From contig NC_086266.1 in the NCBI RefSeq assembly GCF_021018805.1, forward strand, positions 6,820,001-6,884,000: a stretch of DNA of 64,000 nucleotides. The letters are read 5' to 3'. A program made the position numbers and the translations under genes. The stretch comes from Prinia subflava. Lineage: Eukaryota; Chordata; Aves; Passeriformes; Cisticolidae. Shown here piece by piece: positions 54,656 to 64,000 of the stretch. A model generated the notes under the pieces. The model ran no database searches and was not told the DNA's origin. It saw nothing but the letters and a program-made list of their open reading frames with translations. Position 1 is the first letter of the stretch. Each line of letters starts with the position of its first letter.

Positions 54656-55208
54656 ATCCCGACCGACAGAATTGTAATTATTCCCTCTGTGGCCTGCCAG
54701 GAGGACCAGGACACCAACACCTTCACCTTGCACCAACCTCAGATCCTGGGGAGATTTGGTACAGATCAGTGCCTTTTGGAGAGTTCTAGAAAGGTCAGAA
54801 ACAGAAAAGAAGCTCTAATAGCAGTGTGGCAACCAGCTGGCTGCGTTGGGTTTCATTTTACTGCCATAGTAACACCAGGAGCCTCAGTGTGAGCACCGTG
54901 CCCACTGAATGCTGTGTGCCAGTGTCCCCCTCTTTCTGTCGAGAGACAAGCCCATAAGAAGGTATTTTCTTCCTGAAGAATTTCTCTGAGGCAGTAATGG
55001 GCTTTTTGGAAGGTTTGGTCCTCGTACCCAGAGATGTAAGGTGGGTGATTTACAAGGCACTGTGCAAATGCCAAATTGTTAGGCAGAACTGCTGCTGATT
55101 TAGAAGGCAGTTAAAGCTCTGAGTGTGCCAAGTGCCAGTAGAGTGTTTCTACAGATGGAATAACTGGAAATATTGGAGAGATTCCAAAGGTTTAATCAAA
55201 TTCAACCA

Positions 55209-55252
55209 GGTTTTTTTTCCCCTTTTTTCTTTTTCTTTTTTTTTTTTTTTTA
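55209..55252. repeat. T-rich pyrimidine run
   Basis: T-runs separated by short C blocks, followed directly by AACTGCAG. Confidence 0.9.
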
Positions 55253-58200
55253 ACTGCAGAATTCTCTGAGGAATGCGGGTTGAAATAGTAGATTATTCCA
55301 CTGCCTTTAGTACCGTGGGGGAGATTTTCACAGATGAACATAAAGCAAACACACACGACTTTGAAGCAAACACATAAGTGGCTCTATAAACGAGGGCTGG
55401 AGCAGCAGTGCTGGACCAGAGTAGGGAACATCTCAGATACCCTGGCAAGGAGGCTCCTTGGGAGCAGCAGGATGGGTTTGCAGTGCCACAGCACAAAGGG
55501 AGGTGGCAGCCACAGTGTCCCTGGTGCAGTTCTGCTGGACCCAGGCAGGTTTGGGTGGGATTCTGGGCATCCTCTCCATGCTCGCAGGGCAGCACTGGGA
55601 CATGCATATGCTTCTGCACAGATGCCCACCTTCCTCTAGTCTTGTTGACAGCCTTTCCAAGGCTTCTTGTTTAGCCAGACCATATGTGCTTGGGCATGGA
55701 GATAGTGGGATGTGGAAAGAGCAGCGCGTTATCCTTGGGCTGCAAACACCATCGGGAGCAATTCCCAGCAAATTCCACCGGCGCAGAATCCAGAGCTGCT
55801 GATCCTGAGTCACAGGGCACACGGAGCCAGCAGAGGAGATTCCTGCCCTCATCTGTCAAAACCAGGGTCCAGAAAGACTCTTCCCTTTGTTCTGTCCCCA
55901 ACCCAGCTCTCGCTGTCCACTCCTTGAATATTCATCCAAAGCAGGGATGAAGGCCACCGAGGAGAGGGGAATGGTGTCTCCAGGTGAAGCTTTGCTGCTG
56001 AGGACCAAGCTGGGGAAGGGGTGGGTAATTCTTCCTTGGGTTTTCCCTTGTTGGTACAGAAAATGAGGAGCCCATCCCCATTTCTGGCAGCAGGGTTTTG
56101 TTTGGGGGTGAGGTGGCAGGGCCAGGGTGTGGCTTGGGGAATGGCTGTCCCAGGAGCAGTGCTGGGACAGTGCTGGAGCTTTTACCTTGCTGAGTGGGGG
56201 CAGTTTCAGCAGAATTTTTGGATTTTGCAGACAGCCTGATTGGATCCATTAGCTGTCATTTATTTATTCTTCTAAGAGAAGTTTCCTGCTTATCCTGGAG
56301 TGTTTGGTATTGATCCTCCCTGGAGCTGGGGACTGTCCCTCTGTACTCCAGGCACAGACCCCGTGTGGCTCTGAGCTGTGTTTCTCATGGAATAAATCGC
56401 TCCAAAGCCATTAGCCTCGATGCCACAGTCTGCTGCTCCTGCTTTCCTGCCCCCACCTCCACCCTGCCACTGATCCAGCCCGCTCCCTGTTTGCTGCAGT
56501 CAGGGCTGCCTCTGCCGCTGCGCACAAATTGCCTTCAAATTGAATTGGTTAAAACCATTCCATAAACATTCCCTCCCCTTCCAGATCCTGGCCACTGAGC
56601 CAGCCAGAGCTGGAGCTTTCATGTCATTTTACCTGGCCAAGGGGTGGGGCAAGATTCCCAATTTTATCCGTGTGTTTGTGTGTTTTGGTTTTTTTTTAAG
56701 TCAGAGTGAAAATTAAAGCTGATGTGGTTATAGGAGTCAGGGCCCTGAAGAAGCTGCTGTCTATCTAGGGATCTGTGTCCTAGGTGTGTATCCTGCTCCG
56801 AGGATGTCTTGGTGTGCCTCAGCTCCTCTTGGCTTTGCAGGGATTAGGGTTCTCTCTATGCCATGTGCCACCAGCCCCTCTGAGATCACAGCTCTGGTGC
56901 TGGTGCTGCCGTGCTGGGCTGTGCTCCGGCAGCTTCCAGGCAGCAGGATTGCTGTTTTCCTGCTGGTGTGGCTGTGGGCTGAGCAGAGGCAGCTGGCAGA
57001 TGTGGAGTTGTGGTAATTTGGAGGTGTTTAACCGAGCACCCCGGGGTACAGCGGGTCCACAGCGGGGTGGTGACGATGCCTGGGATTTTGGAGCACATCC
57101 CTCCAAAGCACCTGGGGATGCAGGGAGGAGGTGAGGCCACGCTCACCTCCCTGGAGCTGAGATGTGCTCACCCACAGAGGTGCAGATGCCTCTGCCTGGG
57201 GCTGCAGGAGCCCTCTGAGCCTGTGACTCAGGAACTCTCTGTATCAGACACACCCAAACGCAGCCGCGCTGATGCCAAAAAGCTTCTGTGAGGACTGTGG
57301 AAAGAAGGCTTGGAAACAAGGAACGGTTTTGCAGGTAAAGTGTCACCCTGAAGAGGTGTGTTTGTACAAAAGGTGGCACAGTGCTCCCAGCAGCTGGTGA
57401 TGTTCCATTGTTCCTCATTCTCCAGCCATCCCTCCAAAGCCCTCTTCCCTCCCAGTCCTCTCTCAAGAGCCCTTGTGCAGCAGCGTTTATCTGGAGTGCT
57501 GCTATATCAGGATCCATCGATCTGGCCATGAGATCATCTGCACCCAGCCGAAGCTCTGAGGGTGCCACGGGCTCCCTGCTCCTCTGGGCCTGCTCGTGGT
57601 GCCCAGAGGCTGCCTGGGGGTGGGACTCGCTTGGATCTTCCCTGTGGGGTGGGGTGATGTCACTGCTTGCCACACTGGAAATGATCCCTTGGGAGTTGTG
57701 AGAGAAAAGCAGGGCAGGGCCAGTCCGACCTTTGTTTATTACAGGCTCTTAAATACTATTTGAAAGGTGACCATGGATTGGAGGGTGGTATTCCCACCTC
57801 TCAACCACATGGGTCAAAAGGACTGTCACACAACCTCTCCTCTCCTTGGAGAAGAATGTGAAAACAATGGGAATATTTGCAAACACAATCTCCTTGTTTA
57901 CATGAAAGAGCGTGAGAAGGTGAAAACTTTCTACTTTAATATGAACGCTCAGAAACTAGGAAATCTCATGGTGACAGGGTCACCCCATCCCAGAGCGTCC
58001 CCATCGTGGAGGGCCCTGCCCAACGTGAGCATCACCCTCCAGGAGGTGCCCAGGACCCAGCTCATCCTCAGTGCTCTGGCACCCTCTTAGCCACTTTGCA
58101 AATCCTTGTGGAAATCTGCCTGAATTCAGTTTTCTCCTGGGATTCCTCCTTCCTGCCCTTGCCCAAGGGCTCTCAGTCCTGCAGCCTCTGCCTCTGGAAC

Positions 58201-58582
58201 ACCCCCTGCACCTCCTGGGGAATATCCTGGCCGGGCCTTCCCAATACGTGCAAGTTTCCTCTTGTGTTTGAGCAGTTTGAGCAAGCTCCTGCAGGAATAT
58301 TTTCCGTGCCTACAGATCCTCCCTGAACTCTCCTCTGACATCTTGTCTGCAGGAGGTGATGGTGTGAAAGGACAGCAGCCACATCTGACATCCTGGAGCC
58401 TCCTTGTGCCCTCACCCTGTGACCTTTCTGCCTGTTGTGACCCCTCCACCCTTGTCTGCTGATGGCAAACATGGTGCTGCTGCATCCAGTAAATTTTTCT
58501 GTGTCGTGACATCTGTACAGGCTTCTTCTCTGGGTATTTCACATATAAAAATGATTATATGAAATTAGTGTGGTTAGTTGTG

Positions 58583-58757
58583 CTAAGGCCCTGGGCCAGA
58601 GCAGCGTGGCTGCCCCTGGATCCCTGGAAGTGTCCAAGGCCAGGCTGGACAGGGCTTGGATCAGCCTGGGACAGTGAAAGGTGTCCCTGCCCATGGCAGG
58701 GGTATGAAATATGTTCTTTATGGTCCTTGCCAACCCAAGCAATTCTGTGAGTCTTAC
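58583..58757 (+). mobile_element. CR1 LINE 3' fragment
   Basis: Sense CR1: GTGGCTGCCCCTGGATCCCT, AGGCCAGGCTGGACAGGGCT, ending TCCTTGCCAACCCAAGCAAT and TCTGTGAG. About 175 bp. Confidence 0.94.
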
Positions 58758-60583
58758 TGACAGCCTGAAGGTCACCCAGAGAACTCAACACCAGTGGTGC
58801 AAATTTATTTGCACATTTTAGTTCAGACAGGGCCACCTTCGAAGTGCAGACAGCAATTTCAGTTTCTGCTCAGGTGCTGTCATTCAGGCAGGAGGTGTCC
58901 GTGCTGCTGATGCCTGTGTCAGGCTCAAAGCAGGCTCAGCAACAAACCTAGCAGGAAATCCTTGGTTTACTCCTGCTCTGGGACTAGATGGGAGCTGGAG
59001 GTGAGGTGCTGCTGCCAACATGTTGCGGTCCCAGCCCTTCTTCTTGTCCTCAAACTGTTCCTTTACATCTGTTTTGAAATGTTGCTACTCCTGGAGCCTG
59101 ATTCCCTCTCTTCTCCCAGAAAAAGAGAAGGAAATTTGCCTGGACAATGTTTTACATTGTATGTCCATGTTTTACAGCGCTGACCCCATGTGCCACAACC
59201 TGGTGCCACCCCAGATCTGCTGAGGTTTGCTTGGCTGTGTCATCCTGCCCTCGAGGAGAGGACAGGACAGGACAGGGGGTGACACCAGGCACAGCCTGAA
59301 GCCCCTCACCTGAGGGGCCTCTGGCCTCAGGGCAAACTGAGTGCTCCTCGTTGAGCTTTTCAAAGGAGAGAGCTGGCATCCCACCCCAAAATGAGATTAT
59401 AAACCAGAATCTCCTCTTCTGGGACCAGTGCCCCAAAGAACAATGTTTTGGGGCTCTCTCTCAGGTTTTCCTCTTTTTTTTTCGGATGGAACAGAACATT
59501 TCTTTCCAAGGAAGTAGAGAAAGCAGGAACTGCTTCTTCCACTCAATAGTGATTTTTTTTTTGTCAGTTCCTGGTGGTTGTTCCCCTGCCTTGGGGCTGA
59601 CTGGGAGGCACTGGGATGGCCCTGGAGCCACCACCCACCTGGGACCTGCCTCTGCTCTTCCCTCCTTCCCCTTCCCACACCACCAAGTGCTCATCCCGTG
59701 GCTCTTGGCCAGACAAGGAATTTGGTATTCAGGAAGTTGGGAAGTTTGACTGTCCTTGGTCTAATTAGTTCCTTAAGCACAGGGGAGCTCAGATCACAGT
59801 TCGAATGGCTGTAATTTGAGTGAGCTTGAGACAATAGGAGAGGATTAAGTAGCAAAATTGTGTCTATTACTTTGGCCAAAAAAAAGAAAAAAAACTATTC
59901 AATTTGAGTAGAATATATAATTTTCCGTGCATGAGGGTTAGGTATTAATGTGGGCTTGGCAGAGTTCATCATTTGTAAGGCTGCACTGAGAGTTCTTCAC
60001 GTGCTGAGATCTGAGATCAAGGCTGGAAGTCGAGCACAGCTTTCTGGAAATTCTCCTCCAAACAAAGAACTGGCCTCAACAAAGAGGTGACTGGGGAAGA
60101 TTTAATTGCTTATTTTTGTAGGAGGTCCTCCTAAATGGTCTTCTGGTCTTAAATCCTGTGGATATCTATCAAATTTTGGAGGTGGCTTTTCTCAGAGAGG
60201 GGCCCTGCACGTGTCTGCCTCCCTTTTCCAGGCTCAGAGCTCCCCTGAAGGGGATCCAGCTCCAGGGGTCCCTCCCCTCAGAAAGGTGTGGTGGAAACAC
60301 AAAAGCCCAAACACCCTGGGGATTCAAAATAATGCAACCTGGAGTGAAAGCCTTTGCTTTTCCCCTCTCTCTCCCTTGGCAGCAGGTGCTGGAATCCAGG
60401 TGCTTTGCAGGCAGAGGGCTGCAGCAGCCACAGCCCCGCGCATGTGCTGCATCCCTGGGAGTCCTAAGTGGTGTTTTCATGCTTTTAGTGGTATTGTGCA
60501 AGGCATGGCTGAGGGACAAAATTATTCTTTGTCTATCTAGGATGGGTAAATGGTGCATTTTATCTTTTTTCTTTTTTTTTCCC

Positions 60584-60614
<31 letters not shown>

Positions 60615-60879
60615 TTTCTTTTTTAATACTGTGTGCCTGCATCTGTTCCGATAGGGGAAAAACAATGCTAATTGGAACATTTGAAGGGGTTTGGAATGAA
60701 CGAGAACAAACATTACCAAGCTGAGAAATTTAAAGGGAATTTAGTAAAAATGTCTGAGTTTAAGGACTTCCAGGAGTGGTTTTGGTTGGCTTAAATTTGA
60801 GCGTGGTGAGAATAAAAGGCCTTTGATGGCAGATTTCTGCATTAGCTGAACTCTCAGGACAGTGTGAGAGCACAGGTTG
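58758..60879. other. unique non-coding sequence
   Basis: A pentamer cluster GGACAGGACAGGACAGG lies near 59,260. An AT-rich complex stretch runs from 59,890 to 60,020. A long pyrimidine tract is listed separately at 60,563. No gene supported. Confidence 0.5.
60563..60626. repeat. polypyrimidine T/C tract
   Basis: About 64 bp of T with C interruptions on the plus strand (polypurine on the minus strand). The lysine-rich minus-strand frames come from it. Confidence 0.92.
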
Positions 60880-60975
60880 GGTCATGGAAATATTTTGGTT
60901 GGAAAAACCCTTTAAGATCTTTGAGTCTGGCCATTCCTCCAGCACTGCCAAGGCCACCTCTGACCCTCCTTCCCC
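60880..60975 (-). mobile_element. CR1 LINE 3' terminal fragment
   Basis: Plus strand GTCATGGAAATATTTTGGTT, GAAAAACCCTTTAAGATCTT and GAGTCTGGCCATTCC match the CR1 3' end of the type with AAGACCTTTAAGATCATCGAG. It is diverged and about 95 bp long. Confidence 0.75.
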
Positions 60976-61862
60976 TGCCAGCCACGATTCCAGGGAGCAT
61001 TAAACAGGGCTCTTTTTGCTGCAGGTGCTCGTGCTGCAGTGGGGAGTGTGCTGAGGCAGCTGTGGTTGCATTTTCTGCATGGATAAAGAGGTTCCTGCAC
61101 AGGCATACTTAGGACTTATAAAGCTTTTGGCTGAGAATTTGCTGTGCAGGGCAGAGGGGCACAGAGACAACATAATGCTGCCTCCAGTCTCCTGTGAAGT
61201 CTGGGCAGAGGTCATGTTTACTGGTGGTTTTTTTAATTTTGGCTTATTTCTTCAGGTCTGCCCTTTTTAGTCTCCTCTAACCTGAAGGCTTGTGCTTGCT
61301 TGGTTCTCCTGCTGGCCACCTTTAAATCAACCAGAGAACGAATCACTGGCTTCACCAGCATTTCATTTATTCCTCCTGTGTTGGCTTCTTTGCTTGAAGC
61401 CTCTCAGCAGGCAAGGGGTTAAACAGCATCCTCATGGCTCTTCCAGTTACCCCATCAGGACTGTTTAAAAATTAGCTTCTCCCCACTTACTGCACTATAA
61501 TTAGGATACAGGAGTTGTGGGGAATGATTTCACAAAGTGACTTGGTGTACTCGCCCGTGCACCCCAGGGAGCCAGGCAATTATGCATACATAATTCCACT
61601 CTTTGAATATTTTCTCTTTCTCTGCATAATTTCTCTCTATTCATCTTTCCAGTGTCCTTCTGAGATAAACTTAGAAGTCTCAGCTTTCAGAATTTAAAAA
61701 AAGCTCCTGTGCCTGCGTGTGCACTATTTGCATTTCAGCCAGCAGCCGTTCTCGGGGCTGTGTGGAGGGGAGAGGCTGGCGAGGAGGGCACGGGCTGGAG
61801 CCCAGGGGAGGGAGCAGGAGGAGCCCTCAGTGCTTCTGGGGAAGGAGCAGAGAGAGGCTGGG
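60976..61862. other. unique non-coding sequence
   Basis: No recognised feature. The part 61,480-61,700 is AT-rich. Confidence 0.5.
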
Positions 61863-62076
61863 AATCACAGAATGGAATCACAGGGTGGAAAAGCCCTCTC
61901 TGGTGGTGGCCTCAGCACTGACAGGGCCACCACTGACCCATGTCCCCAAGTGCCACATCCACACTCCATCCAGGGATGGGGACTCCTCCACTGCCCTGGG
62001 CAGCTGTGCCAGGGCTGGACAGCCCTTCGGGCAAAGAAATCTCTCCTAAAATCCAATCTCAACCTGAACAAAAGGT
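61863..62076 (-). mobile_element. CR1 LINE 3' fragment, second subfamily
   Basis: Plus strand: AATCACAGAATGGAATCACA, CCCCAAGTGCCACATCCACA, GGGATGGGGACTCCTCCACT, then TAAAATCCAATCTCAACCTG. About 210 bp. It abuts a plus-strand CR1 fragment. Confidence 0.92.
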
Positions 62077-62172
62077 TATGGCTTTGAATAACCCGATCTA
62101 GTGAAAGCTGCCCCTGCTCACACTGAGGGTTTGGTTGGGATGATTTTTAGGAGGGTCCCTCCAGGGATATTT
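62077..62172 (+). mobile_element. CR1 LINE 3' terminal fragment
   Basis: TAACCCGATCTAGTGAAAGC, CTGCCCCTGCTCACACTGAG and GGTTGGGATGATTTTTAGGA with GGGTCCCTCC match the last ~95 bp of CR1 in sense orientation. It stands head to head with the preceding minus-strand copy. Confidence 0.75.
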
Positions 62173-63956
62173 TGGAGCTGCCCCTTTCAGGGCTGTGTTT
62201 TGGTTCTCACTCCCTGTGTGTGCTGTTCTCAGGGAACTCATTGCAGCCTGGCAGGGAAACACAAGTGACTGCAGCATCTTTCCCCTGCTCCAGTCAGTTT
62301 ATCTCTATAAACTTGCTGTTGACATGATGCAATTTCTCCTGGTTGCAGTGCAGCTGGAGAGCAGCAAAGTTGTGATAAAAGACAACTTGTTGAAGGGATT
62401 CTTTGTCATACTCATGGTTCATCTACAATTCCTTTTTTTCCCTGGCCAGGAGTGTGGTGATGCTTTGCAATTATCCCTCCATTTGATGCCTGTTCCTTCT
62501 TTCCCCCTCCCGCCCCTCTTTCTTCCTGATTCAAGTTCCCCATTCATTCTCTCTTCCTTTTAGTTTCTTCTCCTTTTTTTTTTTTTTTTTTTTATTTTAT
62601 CCACCACCTTCTCAAGGCACTGAAGCTGTAAGTGCTTTACTGTGGTCTGAGGAAAAGCTACTGTTCTACTTCCTGAAGAAAGCTCATTGTGTAGTGCCGT
62701 GAAAAATGGTTTAAACAACACAAGGGAATAAAGGCACCACATTTCTCTGAAAGTTTTTCTTTTCTTTTCCTTTTTCATTTTTTATTTTTTTAAGGAATAA
62801 TACATAAGCTGCTAGGAGAGGGCAGAAATGTCTCCTGCTTCTCTCTGGTCGTGCCTGTCAGGCTGTGAAATTCTAAGGAAACTTGCGTTTTACATGGGAG
62901 CTTGAAAGCTGGACACCCCACCTCCAAACCTTTGCTGTTCTCGGCATTATCCTCATAAGCCTAACAAAAAAATCCTCAGATTGTTCCCAAATAGCACAGA
63001 ATCAAAGCTTACAAGGCAGTAGTGTAATTACTTGCTTTCTCTTTTGGTGCCAGTTTATTGCCATCTTATGTAAGACACTCCAGCACGTTCAAAGGGGCTT
63101 TTTAGCAGTGAGAGCTCAGTGATTCCAGTCTCAGCACAGTTTCTGGGGGCTGGCAGCAGGACTGGGATGGGTTTGGATCCTGCCTCCAGTTCTGCAAACG
63201 GGCAGAGGCCCTGGATGTGCCAGAGCCATCCCTGCTGGTCCCTGCCCTGCTGGACCTTGCCCCTCTCAGCCCCCAGCCCTGGGTACATACTGGACCCATT
63301 TCCAGCACCTCACCCCTGGGTACATCCAGCCCTTCCTGGCCAAAAAGGCTTTGAGGCACCATTCCAAATTTATTTATTTAGTTAGGCAGTTATGTGCATG
63401 GGGCTTTTAAAATTAAAATGATTTACAATATTATATTATACATATATTTATTTATTTTAGCACACACTATATATCTATTACATATTTATTTATATTATGC
63501 ATTTAGAAGTTGTATAAAATTAATGACACCTTAAGGAAATTAATGGGGTAATTATTATTATGACTGTTATTACTGCCATTATCATCATCATCATCCCTAT
63601 TCTTTTCCCTCCTCATCATTGTCATTATCATCACCATTCCTGGTGTTTCCCTGTTGGCAGAGCCTCACCCAGATGTGTTGCTGAGCCCTGGGGTGGTGAG
63701 GAGTGATGCCTGTGTGTCTCAGGGTAGTGCTGCCTCCTGGTTTAACATCAGGATCTTTTTCCTCAGGGATTGCTCCAGTGAGCCTTGTCCTTTGCCCAGC
63801 ACATGGCAGAAAGAAGGAATTTTGGGGGGGAATTTTATCAGCTCTTCCCATCTCTGCTCAGCATGGCCACTATGGCATCACACTGTTTAAATAAAAGGAA
63901 CTTTAATTTCAGTTTTGGTTACATTTCCAGTGATTTCTTTCCCACTCATACAGCTG
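62173..63956. other. unique sequence with simple repeats
   Basis: T-rich runs at 62,572-62,593 and 62,757-62,792, an AT-rich TATTTATT-like patch at 63,410-63,520, and an imperfect (ATC)n cluster at 63,578-63,640. No gene supported. Confidence 0.5.
63410..63640. repeat. AT-rich patch and imperfect (ATC)n microsatellite
   Basis: 63,410-63,520 is dominated by TTTATT and TATATA motifs. 63,578-63,640 has CATTATCATCATCATCATC and later CATCATTGTCATTATCATCA. Confidence 0.85.
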
Positions 63957-64000
63957 AGGGAGCTGGGAAAGGGGCTCAGCCTGGAGAAAAGGAGGCTCAG
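63957..64000 (+). mobile_element. CR1 LINE fragment cut by window edge
   Basis: GGGAGCTGGGAAAGGGGCTC and GCCTGGAGAAAAGGAGGCTC match the CR1 segment also starting the copy at 31,758. The remaining 3' part must lie beyond position 64,000. Confidence 0.85.

Larger units (their letters stand above)
53439..58582. other. unique sequence, 5.1 kb
   Basis: Contains an A/C tract at 54,597-54,655 and a T-run at 55,209-55,252. No interspersed repeat is recognised. The GC-rich part 55,400-58,450 has frames up to 176 codons without domains. A possible donor (TTTTGCAG|GTAAAGTG at 57,332) has no convincing acceptor partner. Confidence 0.5.

Noticed and set aside
57300..57345. Splice donor-like GCAG|GTAAAGTG
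   Set aside because: No convincing upstream acceptor with an open frame between.
60169..60724. Frames of 157 and 188 codons around the pyrimidine tract
   Set aside because: Much of their length is the T/C run; no domain.
1..64000. tRNA, rRNA, snRNA or CRISPR-type features
   Set aside because: No B-box-like tRNA motifs, snRNA starts or spacer-repeat arrays were seen; tandem arrays here have no unique spacers.

Overview
The window looks like non-coding DNA from a bird, most probably a songbird. At least twenty 5'-truncated CR1 LINE fragments are scattered on both strands, most ending in the avian CR1 3' signature (a stretch like AACCCAAACCATTCTGTGATT on the element's sense strand). Three solo-type endogenous retroviral LTRs are also present. 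No fragment exceeds about 530 bp, and none carries CR1 reverse transcriptase or retroviral gag, pol or env. I recognise no complete protein-coding gene, tRNA, rRNA or CRISPR. The long open frames run through CR1 copies, minisatellites or GC-rich sequence with no recognisable domain, so the region reads as intergenic or deep intronic.

Layout. Positions 1-15.4 kb are mostly unique sequence with five minus-strand CR1 fragments, a T-rich simple repeat and a few splice-like or short-ORF candidates. Positions 15.4-24.4 kb are repeat-dense: a plus-strand LTR, a rearranged pair of inverted segments (17.40-18.01 kb and 20.37-21.13 kb), an old CR1 copy between them, and a minus-strand LTR near 23.5 kb. 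Positions 24.4-29.2 kb are unique and include a compact AT-rich block with PBX-MEIS and octamer motifs. From 29.98 to 31.17 kb a minus-strand LTR with TGTCTTGG/CCAAGACA ends contains a 56-bp minisatellite. Positions 32-43.5 kb contain a 42-bp minisatellite, a 28/29-bp minisatellite next to a small CpG-rich island near 38.3 kb, paired MEF2-like sites, and two AT-rich blocks that resemble conserved non-coding elements. Positions 43.5-64 kb are mainly unique, with one well-formed splice-bounded segment (47,511-47,645), a 22-bp repeat, a 20-unit 31-bp minisatellite (52.8-53.4 kb) with higher-order structure, and more CR1 pieces up to the right edge.

No gene set acts together here. The best candidates for second looks are the circularly permuted inverted duplication, the minisatellite inside an LTR, the higher-order minisatellite, the isolated splice-bounded segment and the motif-rich AT blocks. 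Family assignments come from recognising element sequences by eye; repeat boundaries are good to about 10-30 bp, and conservation statements are inferences because nothing could be aligned or searched.
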